From NCBI RefSeq assembly GCF_033542235.1, contig NZ_JAWRCU010000002.1, forward strand, positions 558,001-622,000: 64,000 nt of DNA. Direction: 5' to 3'. The notes beneath the pieces were generated by a model, which made no database searches, was not told the DNA's origin, and saw only the letters and a program-made list of their open reading frames with translations. Below are positions 34,337 to 42,091 of this stretch, piece after piece; the stretch's first letter is position 1, and each line of letters opens with the position of its first letter. The translations under genes and the position numbers were made by a program. This DNA comes from JAWRCU01 sp033542235. Its GTDB lineage: Bacteria; Pseudomonadota; Alphaproteobacteria; Rhizobiales; Rhizobiaceae.

Positions 34337-35233
34337 TTAGCCGAGGACCGAGACCAGCAGATCGACCAGGGCTTTGCCCGCCGTATGCCCGGGATCTCGC
34401 TCGGGGTCGTAAATCGTTACTTGCATGCCCGCAGCGTCATACGGCTGCGCGGCGCGTAATAGCTTCTCGATCTCGGTCCAGGAAAATCCGTCTGCCTGCG
34501 GCGAATCCACAGCCGGCATCAGGGCCGAGTCGATCGCGTCGACGTCCAGGTGAATCCAGCAGCGCCGACTGTTCGAGGTTATGGCGGCCACCGCTTTTCC
34601 CGTGGCTCGTTCTATACCCTCGTGCCGCATGTCGACGAGCGAGCGATAGTAAAAGCCGGCATCCGCGATATCCGGAATATCTGCTTCGCGGCGGCGATTG
34701 AAATCGCGGTTCCCGAGCGCAGCCACGTGGCCGGCCGGAACATAGGGACGCCGGGCCTCGAGGTCCGTCAGTTCGGGGGGACCCCAGCCCGTCGCCAGGG
34801 CGAGATCCATGCCGGCTGCGCCGCCCGTCGATGATTGTTCCGGCAGAAAGAAATCGGAATGGCCGTCGATGAAGAGAAGCGCCGGTTCGCCGAGCCGCCG
34901 CATGCACAGCATGGAGCCGATCAGGAGACTGCAATCTCCGCCAAGTACCAACGGAAGCCCTCCCGCCATTATGGCGGTTTCAATCGCGTCGGAGAGGCGC
35001 AGAGCATGTTCGGCGATCGCCTCGACATTTCGGATGTTGATCGAACGCCCTTCGTCCTTCGAATACGGACCCGGCTCCACGCGAACGACCTCTCGCACGT
35101 TCAGCTGGTCGTGGAGCCCCAATTCCCGCAATACGTCGGGGGCATGCCGCGTTCCAGGCTCCTGACCAGGCGCCGGCGGCATGAGGCCGAGATTGGTGGG
35201 CGCCTCGATGATGACGATCGGTCGACGTGTCAT
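34337..35233 (-). CDS. Arginase/agmatinase-family ureohydrolase
   Basis: A 298-residue ureohydrolase-fold protein. Metal-binding motifs are GGDCSLLIG, FIDGHSDFF (in place of the usual DAHxD) and HLDVDAIDSALMPAV (in place of DxDxxDP). The Gly for Ala and missing Asn after the second motif, and the DAIDSA variant, suggest a divergent substrate rather than plain arginine. The last third (FSWTEIEKLLRA, VTIYDPERDPGHTAGKALVDLLVSVLG) is typical. GGGGG lies 8 nt before ATG 35233. Confidence 0.86.
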   Translation of the reverse strand: MTRRPIVIIEAPTNLGLMPPAPGQEPGTRHAPDVLRELGLHDQLNVREVVRVEPGPYSKDEGRSINIRNVEAIAEHALRLSDAIETAIMAGGLPLVLGGDCSLLIGSMLCMRRLGEPALLFIDGHSDFFLPEQSSTGGAAGMDLALATGWGPPELTDLEARRPYVPAGHVAALGNRDFNRRREADIPDIADAGFYYRSLVDMRHEGIERATGKAVAAITSNSRRCWIHLDVDAIDSALMPAVDSPQADGFSWTEIEKLLRAAQPYDAAGMQVTIYDPERDPGHTAGKALVDLLVSVLG

Positions 35234-35443
35234 GTCAAAGTCCCCCGCTCATCGACATTCTCACGCATGAATGGTTGGGCAATGCAAGCAGACGGTCGCC
35301 GAAATCGATATTCGTCCCGCGCTCCTGCCTGGGTCGACATCCATCAAGGCGCCGCTGAGTCAAATCGACGGAACGTTTCCGGGAGGCGCTCATTCTTCCT
35401 GCAACACCGTTTGGCGGGGTGCCTCAAACCAAGGGAGCGAGCT

Positions 35444-35881
35444 ATGAAAATTGGCAATTGCATGACGCGCAGCGTCAAGATCGCCGATCCCGACCATACG
35501 CTCAGGGAGGCCGCCCAGGCCATGGCCAGCCTCGACGCCGGTGTCTTGCCTGTGGCCGAGAACAATCGGCTGATCGGCATGATCACCGACCGCGATATCG
35601 CCGTGCGCGGTGTAGCGGAAGGCAGGGGTCCAGACGCCAAGATCCGTGATGTGATGACCACCGAGGTCAAATACTGCTTCGAGGACGAAGAGATCGACCA
35701 CGTCCTTCAGAACATGGGCAACATCCAGGTTCGGCGGCTGCCAGTGCTCAACCGCGACAAGCAGCTGGTCGGCATCGTTTCGCTCGGCGACTTGGTCGCC
35801 AACGGCGAGGCAGGCAAGGCAGGGGAGGCCCTGAACGGCATCTCCCAGCATGGCGGCCAGCATTCGCAAACGGCGCATTGA
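35444..35881 (+). CDS. CBS-domain protein
   Basis: A 145-residue cytoplasmic protein of two CBS domains: MTRSVKIADPDHTLREAAQAMASLDAGVLPVAENNRLIGMITDRDI (residues 7-52) and IRDVMTTEVKYCFEDEEIDHVLQNM...RRLPVLNRDKQLVGIVSLGDL (69-121). CBS pairs bind adenosyl ligands; stand-alone ones are regulators of unknown targets. ATG 35444 has AAGGGAG 6 nt upstream; the longer open frame before it is not coding. It is followed by a tandem octamer repeat. Confidence 0.9.
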   Translation: MKIGNCMTRSVKIADPDHTLREAAQAMASLDAGVLPVAENNRLIGMITDRDIAVRGVAEGRGPDAKIRDVMTTEVKYCFEDEEIDHVLQNMGNIQVRRLPVLNRDKQLVGIVSLGDLVANGEAGKAGEALNGISQHGGQHSQTAH

Positions 35882-35882
35882 G

Positions 35883-35914
35883 GCAGTAGGGCAGTAGGGC
35901 AGTAGGGCAGTAGG
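35883..35914. repeat. Tandem octamer repeat GCAGTAGG x4
   Basis: GCAGTAGG is repeated four times without gaps (35883-35914), right after the CBS gene stop. Degenerate inverted copies (CCTATTGC, CTTACTGCCC) follow to about 35957, so the convergent transcripts can form a hairpin here. Confidence 0.85.
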
Positions 35915-35947
35915 ATGCATTTCCTATTGCCATATTGCCCTATTCCC

Positions 35948-37801
35948 TTACTGCCCTGTCTTATTGGTCCACACTTGAAGCGGCTGCGTGCGGCCGCGCA
36001 GCCGGGTCTCGACCGGGCCGGTAAGCACGGCAGGCTCAAATGCGGCTCGGCCCGCTGCCCGCAACAGATGGTCGCTTACGGCAAGTTCGGCGCCGAAGCG
36101 GGCAGCAACCTCCATCAGGCGACTCGCGACGTTGACCGTATCGCCGGTCGCGGCGATCTGCTGCGTGCGGCCATGGCCCAGTCTTGAGACGACGACAATC
36201 CCGTAATGGGCGCCGATTTTGAAACCGATACGCGGTGCGATCGAGGCGGGGAGCGAGCCGAGCCAGTCGCGCATGCCACTGCAAAGGCCGATCGCGCATT
36301 GCGCCGCCGCGGCCGCATCATCTTCCGATGGCGCCGGCAGGCCGAACAGGATCATGGCGCCGTCACCGGTGAAGCTCGTGATGGCACCGCCGCAAGCGGT
36401 GGCTTCCGCGTCCACACGGTCGTAGAAGTCATCCAGCAGCTCGCGCGTGCCTGCAGCTCCGAGCGACTCGCTGAGCCCTGTGAAACTCGAAAGATCGACG
36501 AAAACCACCGCGGCGTTCTGACGAACCGGCTCCTTCAGGAACTCCGGATCCTGAGCCAGCAGATGCGCCATTCCGGGAGCCTGTACGCGCTGCAATACCG
36601 TTGCCTGCCGCGCAAAATGATAGGCCCGCCGTCTCTGGAGCCAGATCTGCCCAGCGCCGAAGAGGATCGCAGGCGGCGCAGCTGCGGCAAGGGGAAGCGC
36701 AGCGCTCATCCAAATGCCGTGCTCGAATGCCAGCATGTTGAGGATCGCCCAGGCGATCAAGACGCCTGCGATGGCCGCAAGACCGATCACGTTGCGCCGC
36801 CACGCCAGAAGTGTGACGAGGACAGCCGGAAGTACGACTGCGATCGCGGCGTCCGTAAGGCGCACATTGAGATCCCGGATCGGGCCGTCCCCTGCCATCA
36901 AATTCGAAATAGCTGTGGAGATAACCTCGACCCCGGGCAGCACCGGGTCGAACGGCGTCGGCAATACATCGCCGCCCGCGGTCACTGTCGCCCCAATCAC
37001 CACGATGCGCCCCTCGATGCTCCGCGCCTCGATCGGGCCGTTGAGCACGTCGGCAGCGCTCAATGTTCGGATCGTGCCGCGCGGGCCGTAAAAGCCGAGC
37101 GGCAAGTCCTGGCCAAGGTCGGTGTGGAGAGACTTGCCGTCGACCGTCACCAGGCCGGGCTCAATGACCGGATCGCTGCCCGTCGCTACGGCCGCGACGC
37201 GCAGCGCCAGCGATTCCTCGATCCGGTCGGGGGTCCGAAAGAGCAGCGGAGCCGAGCGCGGCACGCCGTCCGGGTCTGTGGCGACGTTGACTATGCCCGT
37301 CTGTGCCGCTTGCGCGAAGATCGGCAGGGGCAGCAGGAAATGATCGGCGACGGGGACACGGGCGAGGGGGCCGCTGGCATCCGCCTCGGCTCGGCCGCCC
37401 TTGATGAAGATTGCGGCTGCCGCAATCACTGTGGGACGTTTGGCCAGTGCTTCGGCTAACAGCCGATCGCCATCGTCCGGTCCCGCCTCGACGAGCAGCA
37501 GATCCAGCGCGATCGCCCGAGGGCCAAGGGCTGCGATCCTTTCGACGATCCGCGCGAGCGTGGCGCGAGGCAGGGGATAGGCCTTCGCCTGATCAATCAA
37601 GGCGTCGTCGATCGCGACGATGGTGATCAGGTCCGGCGCCGGCGTCTGGCCCCGTGCCACTGTCCTCAGGTCAGTCAGGGCGGCTTCGACACGGTCGAGA
37701 ATCGGAGCTTGGCCTTGCAGATGCGCTGCTCCCAGAACTGCACCCCACAAGCCTGCCAGGAGGGGGGCGGCCAGCAACCGGAACCAACGGACGCCGACCA
37801 T
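35948..37801 (-). CDS. CHASE2-domain class III adenylate/guanylate cyclase
   Basis: A 617-residue membrane cyclase. An N-terminal helix (FRLLAAPLLAGLWGAVLGAAHL) precedes a periplasmic CHASE2 sensor (about 30-310, with AIDDALIDQ and GPRAIALDLLLVE), three membrane helices (about 315-405: AIAVVLPAVLVTLLAW, VIGLAAIAGVLIAWAIL, ALPLAAAAPPAILFGAG), and the class III catalytic domain with metal aspartates in VVFVDLSSFTG and SFTGDGAMILFG and NxxxR as GDTVNVASRLM. It makes cAMP or cGMP in response to an unknown periplasmic cue. The FecR-domain gene directly upstream on the same strand is likely a partner. Confidence 0.93.
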   Translation of the reverse strand: MVGVRWFRLLAAPLLAGLWGAVLGAAHLQGQAPILDRVEAALTDLRTVARGQTPAPDLITIVAIDDALIDQAKAYPLPRATLARIVERIAALGPRAIALDLLLVEAGPDDGDRLLAEALAKRPTVIAAAAIFIKGGRAEADASGPLARVPVADHFLLPLPIFAQAAQTGIVNVATDPDGVPRSAPLLFRTPDRIEESLALRVAAVATGSDPVIEPGLVTVDGKSLHTDLGQDLPLGFYGPRGTIRTLSAADVLNGPIEARSIEGRIVVIGATVTAGGDVLPTPFDPVLPGVEVISTAISNLMAGDGPIRDLNVRLTDAAIAVVLPAVLVTLLAWRRNVIGLAAIAGVLIAWAILNMLAFEHGIWMSAALPLAAAAPPAILFGAGQIWLQRRRAYHFARQATVLQRVQAPGMAHLLAQDPEFLKEPVRQNAAVVFVDLSSFTGLSESLGAAGTRELLDDFYDRVDAEATACGGAITSFTGDGAMILFGLPAPSEDDAAAAAQCAIGLCSGMRDWLGSLPASIAPRIGFKIGAHYGIVVVSRLGHGRTQQIAATGDTVNVASRLMEVAARFGAELAVSDHLLRAAGRAAFEPAVLTGPVETRLRGRTQPLQVWTNKTGQ

Positions 37802-37809
37802 CTCTCACG

Positions 37810-38340
37810 CTACTGGCCGAAGCGCGCGAGCAGGGCGGCAACGCGCGCCGCCGGCCAGCGCTTGACGGTAAGTGGGCCGGCGCCTGCATCCACATCGACG
37901 CCGTCGCCCGCGTGGAGCGAGACGCGGGCGGCGCCGCTTCTGCGGCGCACATCGACGGTGCCTCTGACGACGAAGACGGACGTGCGGGTGGCCTGCGCGT
38001 CGACCGCCCAATTGGTGCCGCGCACCGACGCGATCGCCTGCGGAGCGATCACCTCGATACGTTCCACGGGCCGTTCTACATCGAGCAGTACTGCCCCGCG
38101 GGAGAGCCGCACGGTATCGGCGTTGCCGTCGCGGTTGCGGTCGAGCATCGTGAACCTCGCTCCGCTTTCGACGGTGACCGAAAGGCCGCTGCTGCACTGC
38201 ACGACCTGGCGGCCGGTCCCGCCGACCTGCGCGATGGTGCAGCCGCCGCTGCGTGCCTGAGCGAATGCGGCATCGAGGCCGGCCATGATGGCGAGCGCGT
38301 TGAGAAACGCCAAAAGGAAAACACCGCTTCCCGGGCGCAT
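37810..38340 (-). CDS. Periplasmic FecR-domain protein
   Basis: A 176-residue secreted protein with a signal peptide (to about residue 27, ending DAAFA) and a FecR domain (VQCSSGLSVTVESGARFTMLDRNRDGN, VIAPQAIASVRGTNWAVDA, TSVFVVRGTVDVRRRSGAARVSLHAGDGVDVD). No membrane helix follows, so unlike FecR itself it is not an anti-sigma but a periplasmic module. AGGAGG lies 6 nt before ATG 38340. It ends 8 bp before the CHASE2 cyclase; the pairing of FecR-domain and CHASE2-cyclase genes is recurrent in bacteria and suggests that this protein modulates the sensor. Confidence 0.88.
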   Translation of the reverse strand: MRPGSGVFLLAFLNALAIMAGLDAAFAQARSGGCTIAQVGGTGRQVVQCSSGLSVTVESGARFTMLDRNRDGNADTVRLSRGAVLLDVERPVERIEVIAPQAIASVRGTNWAVDAQATRTSVFVVRGTVDVRRRSGAARVSLHAGDGVDVDAGAGPLTVKRWPAARVAALLARFGQ

Positions 38341-38367
38341 CGGTACCCTCCTGGATCAAAACCTCCG

Positions 38368-38405
38368 AAGCAGGCATTCGGGCTTTGGCCCGTTAATGCC
38401 TGCTT
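38368..38405. terminator. Long hairpin downstream of hemB
   Basis: AAGCAGGCATT (38368-38378) pairs perfectly with AATGCCTGCTT (38395-38405), with a second stem CGGGC/GCCCG inside. On the minus strand it is followed by CGGAGGTTTTG, so it probably ends hemB before the FecR gene. Confidence 0.65.
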
Positions 38406-38465
38406 ATTCGCTTTGTTTGTCGCAGGTTCGTGTCGCTAAACGGTGGGCACCTTTGCAGAACCTGC

Positions 38466-39497
38466 TTAGCGCGCCAGCATCTCCGCTACTTCCGGCGCGA
38501 AATATGTAAGTATTCCGTCGCAGCCTGCCCTTTTGAGGGCGAGCAGCGACTCGAGCATCGCCTTCTCGCCGTCGATCCAGCCGTTGGCTGCCGCGGCCTT
38601 GATCATCGAATACTCGCCCGACACCTGGTAGGCGAAGGTCGGTATCCTGAACTCGTCCTTCAGTCGCCGGATGATGTCGAGATAGGGCAGCCCGGGCTTG
38701 ACCATGATCATGTCTGCGCCTTCCGCGATGTCCTGGTCGGCCTCGCGCACCGCCTCTTCGGAATTGGCGTGGTCGATGTAGTAGGTCTTCTTGTCGCCCT
38801 TGAGCAGGCCGGCCGTGCCGACCGCCTCCCTATACGGGCCGTAGAAGGCCGATGCGAACTTGGTCGCATAGGACATGATGGCCACGTCCTGGAAGCCGTT
38901 GGCGTCCAGCGCGTCGCGGATCGCGCCGATACGACCGTCCATCATGTCCGAGGGCGCGATGATGTCGGCGCCGGCTGCAGCCTGAACGACGGCCGCCGCC
39001 GCTACCTGCTCGACCGTCTCGTCGTTCACGATGATCCCGTCGCGGAGGATTCCGTCATGACCGTGGCTGGTGAAAGGGTCGAGCGCGCCGTCGGTGATGA
39101 CACCGATCTGAGGCACGGCGGCCTTGATGGCACGTGTCGCCCGGTTGATGACATTTTCCGGGTCAAGTATGTGCGAGCCGGTCTCATCGCGCAGCGACAT
39201 ATCGACATTGGGGAAGGTGGCAAGCGCCGGAATTCCGAGCTTGGCCGCGCGCTCGGCTTCTTTCACTGCAAGATCGATGGTCAGGCGGAAGACGCCCGGC
39301 ATCGCCGGGATAGGCTCGCGGCGGTTCTCGCCGTCGATCACGAAGATGGGCCAGATCAGGTCGTCGACGCTGAGCCGGTTCTCCTGCACGAGCCGGCGCG
39401 ACCAGTCGGCCTTGCGCATGCGCCGCAGCCTGCGGCCGCCGGTGATCTCGTCGACGCTGCGGGCGCCGGCAGGCATCCTGCCCATGTGCTTGTTCAT
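38466..39497 (-). CDS. hemB: Delta-aminolevulinic acid dehydratase (porphobilinogen synthase)
   Basis: A 343-residue porphobilinogen synthase, second common step of tetrapyrrole synthesis. The catalytic lysines lie in YATKFASAFYGPYREA and MVKPGLPYLDI. The metal site reads DGALDPFTSHGHDGIL: aspartates in place of the zinc-binding cysteines, the magnesium-type enzyme typical of Rhizobiales and pseudomonads. The N-terminal arm (GRRLRRMRKADWSRRLVQEN) mediates octamer packing. GGAG lies 8 nt before ATG 39497. It is divergent from the HIBYL-CoA hydrolase gene. Confidence 0.96.
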   Translation of the reverse strand: MNKHMGRMPAGARSVDEITGGRRLRRMRKADWSRRLVQENRLSVDDLIWPIFVIDGENRREPIPAMPGVFRLTIDLAVKEAERAAKLGIPALATFPNVDMSLRDETGSHILDPENVINRATRAIKAAVPQIGVITDGALDPFTSHGHDGILRDGIIVNDETVEQVAAAAVVQAAAGADIIAPSDMMDGRIGAIRDALDANGFQDVAIMSYATKFASAFYGPYREAVGTAGLLKGDKKTYYIDHANSEEAVREADQDIAEGADMIMVKPGLPYLDIIRRLKDEFRIPTFAYQVSGEYSMIKAAAANGWIDGEKAMLESLLALKRAGCDGILTYFAPEVAEMLAR

Positions 39498-39623
39498 CGA
39501 TCTGTCTCCGATATCGGCTTTTTATCATGCGGCCACGGGCGGACCAACCCTCGTCGCCCATGCGCAATTGACGCGGGCGCGCTAGCCGAATTAGCTCTTA
39601 CTTGCAAACAGGGAATCGAACGC

Positions 39624-40664
39624 ATGGATTTCGGCGGCGGCGACGAGATCCGCTTCGAGCGGATTGGCCTGGCAGGCGTCGTCACGCTTACCCGGCCCGC
39701 GGCCCTCAATGCGCTGACGCACCGCATGATCAAGGCGCTGACGGCAGCGCTCGAAGCCTGGCGCACCGACGCCGGCATCGCGCTGGTTCTCATCAAGGCG
39801 GAGGGGAGGGCGTTCTCGGCCGGTGGCGACCTCATGCTGGTCTACAATGCGGACCGCAACAACCCGCCCCTGGATTTCTTCGCCGACGAGTACCGCCTCA
39901 ACGCTATGATCGATGCCTATCCCAAGCCCTATGTCGCGCTGATCGACGGCATCGTCATGGGCGGCGGCGTCGGCATCTCCTTCCACGGCTCGCACCGCGT
40001 GCTTACCGAAAATGCGGTGTTCGCCATGCCTGAGGTGGGGATAGGCTTCTTTCCGGATGTCGGCGGCAGCCGCCTGCTCCCCGATCTCGGCGGCTCTTTC
40101 GGCATGTATCTCGGCCTGACGGGAAACCGCATCCGCTACGGCGATGCATTGTGGTCCGGCCTTGCCAACTACACGATGAAAGCCGAATACCAGCTGGGCC
40201 TGATCGAGCGGCTCGCCGAAACGGGCCAGCCTGATCTCGCGTTACGTGAGGTGTTTTCGCCGGCCAGGCGGGAGACGGACGAGGCGAAGCTGCAGGCGAT
40301 CGCCCATCATTTCGGCCGCTCCTCGCTGCAAGAGATCGTTGGGAGCCTCAAGGCCGCTGCATCGAAAGACGAATTCGCGGCAAAGACGCTGTCGACCATG
40401 AGGACACGTTCGCCGACGAGCCTCCATGTCGCATTCAAGGAGATCACCCTCGGAGCTGGGAAATCGATGGCGGAGTGCATGCGCATGGAGTTCCGCATCC
40501 TCAATCGCATGCTCGCGGGCCACGATTTCTACGAAGGCATCCGCGCAGCGATCGTCGACAAGGATGGCGCGCCGCGCTGGGATCCGCCGACGCTGGAAGA
40601 TATCGAGGCCGCCGATATCGACCGCTACTTCGCGCCGCTCGACAGACGGGAGCTCGCGCTTTGA
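39624..40664 (+). CDS. 3-hydroxyisobutyryl-CoA hydrolase / enoyl-CoA hydratase family
   Basis: A 346-residue crotonase-fold enzyme of the HIBYL-CoA hydrolase group, which acts in valine breakdown. ALTHRMIKALTAALEAW, the oxyanion-hole FSAGGDL and IDGIVMGGGVGISFHG, and PEVGIGFFPDVGGSRLLPDL with the catalytic acid residues all match. The C-terminal extension of about 120 residues (FGRSSLQEIVGSL, CMRMEFRILNRMLAGHDFYEGIRAAIVDKDGAPRWDPPTLEDI) separates it from plain enoyl-CoA hydratases. ATG 39624 follows GGGA. Its last codon overlaps the TTG of the next gene (TTGA). Confidence 0.92.
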   Translation: MDFGGGDEIRFERIGLAGVVTLTRPAALNALTHRMIKALTAALEAWRTDAGIALVLIKAEGRAFSAGGDLMLVYNADRNNPPLDFFADEYRLNAMIDAYPKPYVALIDGIVMGGGVGISFHGSHRVLTENAVFAMPEVGIGFFPDVGGSRLLPDLGGSFGMYLGLTGNRIRYGDALWSGLANYTMKAEYQLGLIERLAETGQPDLALREVFSPARRETDEAKLQAIAHHFGRSSLQEIVGSLKAAASKDEFAAKTLSTMRTRSPTSLHVAFKEITLGAGKSMAECMRMEFRILNRMLAGHDFYEGIRAAIVDKDGAPRWDPPTLEDIEAADIDRYFAPLDRRELAL

Positions 40665-41080
40665 CCCACACCGAGCTCCACGAACGGACCTATGTGCCCT
40701 CGACCGCCGAGGTCAGCTTCTACTGGTTCCATCGCGTGATCGCCGTCTACTGTCTTCTCTTCGGCGTGCTCTACTGGATACGGTTGATCGGGCTCTACGA
40801 CGGCCCGCTGTGGCGGTTCGACCTGATGCCGGTCCCTTGGCGCGTGGCATCGGTCGTGCTCGCAGCATTTTTCCCCTTTGCCGCGATCGGGCTTTGGATG
40901 CTGACGTCCTGGGGGCCGGTGATCTGGGTGATTTGCGCGGCGACCGAAGCGGTCATGTATCTGGGCTTTCCGGAACTGTTCGGCGAGCGATGGCTGGTCA
41001 TCCTCTCGCACGCGCTGGTGGTTCTTCTCTACGCCGTGTTCCGCCTGGTGATTTACTTTCAAAAGCGCGCCGAGCGGTAA
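40661..41080 (+). CDS. Four-helix membrane protein (DUF6163-like)
   Basis: A 139-residue inner-membrane protein with four helices (FHRVIAVYCLLFGVLYWIRLIG, ASVVLAAFFPFAAIGLWML, WGPVIWVICAATEAVMYLG, WLVILSHALVVLLYAVFRL). It resembles the rhizobial DUF6163 family, encoded just upstream of ldtR. The start is TTG 40661, with GGGAG 8 nt upstream and a 4-base overlap with the previous stop, so its translation is coupled to the hydrolase. Function is unknown. Confidence 0.78.
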   Translation: MTHTELHERTYVPSTAEVSFYWFHRVIAVYCLLFGVLYWIRLIGLYDGPLWRFDLMPVPWRVASVVLAAFFPFAAIGLWMLTSWGPVIWVICAATEAVMYLGFPELFGERWLVILSHALVVLLYAVFRLVIYFQKRAER

Positions 41081-41226
41081 CCAATCCTTAAGCCTCGCTG
41101 AAAGCGCCTCTTCGTAAGGCACTGTTAAGCTTGGCGTTTAAGTCGAATTTTAGTTGTGTTCGCTAAGGTCACTGCCAAGGTGACAGACAAAAACAATCAC
41201 CGGGCGACAAACGAGAGGCAAACACA

Positions 41227-41742
41227 ATGATCAATTCGCGTCACGCGGCCAAGCCCGCTGTAGCAAACGACGATCGCCGCGAAGCGATTCGTTCACTCTA
41301 CTTGGAATCCCTGCAGCTTGTCGAACGTCTGCATCGGCGTCTGCTTGACGTTATCAAGGATGAATTCGACCGCAACGGCCGCAGCGACATCAATGCGATC
41401 CAGGCTCTGCTGCTCTTCAACATCGGAAATTCGGAGCTGACTGCCGGCGAACTGCGCTCGCGCGGCTACTATCTGGGCTCGAACGTTTCCTATAACCTCA
41501 AGAAGCTCGTCGACCTCGGCTTCATCAATCACCAGCGTTCTCGCATCGACCGCCGCTCGGTGCGCGTCAGCCTGACGCCAAAGGGGCAGGCGATCGCCGA
41601 AGTTGTCGGCGGTCTCTATGAGCGTCATGTCGGCTCGATCGAGCAGGTCGGCGGCATCAACCAGGAAGAGTTCCGGCAGATGAACCGCGCCCTGCAACGC
41701 CTCGATCGCTTCTGGAACGACACGATCGCGTATCGGATGTAA
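41227..41742 (+). CDS. ldtR: MarR-family regulator LdtR
   Basis: A 171-residue winged-helix regulator. RSLYLESLQLVERLHRRLLDVIKDEFDR is the dimerisation helix; LTAGELRSRGYYLGSNVSYNLKKLVDLGFINHQRSRIDRRSVRVSLTPKGQ is the DNA-binding wing, and the C-terminal helices end DRFWNDTIAYRM. Similar proteins (LdtR of Liberibacter and Sinorhizobium) control the neighbouring L,D-transpeptidase and osmotic/stress tolerance. That transpeptidase gene follows at 42092. A strong terminator follows ldtR. Confidence 0.9.
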   Translation: MINSRHAAKPAVANDDRREAIRSLYLESLQLVERLHRRLLDVIKDEFDRNGRSDINAIQALLLFNIGNSELTAGELRSRGYYLGSNVSYNLKKLVDLGFINHQRSRIDRRSVRVSLTPKGQAIAEVVGGLYERHVGSIEQVGGINQEEFRQMNRALQRLDRFWNDTIAYRM

Positions 41743-41813
41743 TTCGTCCTCTAACGCACGGCTCCAACCTGGATTTGTCGCAGCGGCGGATCTTGTGACA
41801 TTGGCTCGGTGTG

Positions 41814-41851
41814 TGAAACCGGTGACACTGCGTCGCCGGTTTCATCGTTTT
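41814..41851 (+). terminator. Intrinsic terminator after ldtR
   Basis: TGAAACCGG (41814-41822) pairs with CCGGTTTCA (41836-41844), followed by TCGTTTT. It lies 72 bp after the ldtR stop, so the transpeptidase gene needs its own promoter. Confidence 0.78.
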
Positions 41852-42091
41852 GGCGGCGATTGCAACTCGCTATGCCGGATTGGCCACTTTGCGGCCATAT
41901 TCGGATGACTTACCCGATCTCGGATGAACTGCGTGAGACTACGCTCGGTCCTGTAAATGGTCCGAACGATGTTTTGAGCGGTTGGAGAACTTGGGCCGAC
42001 CTCATGGTTGGCGAATTGTTAAGTCCGGGCCATGTAGGTTCTCGGCCGAAGTCTCCAACTCTGACCGAGAACCGCGTTACCTGGATTGCCG

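Noticed and set aside
35370..35400. GGAAC at 35370 as a general-stress (EcfG) promoter for the CBS gene
   Set aside because: No CGTT at 16-17 nt downstream, so the second half of the motif is missing.
35883..35914. Octamer repeats as a CRISPR array
   Set aside because: Units are only 8 bp with no spacers and no cas genes nearby.
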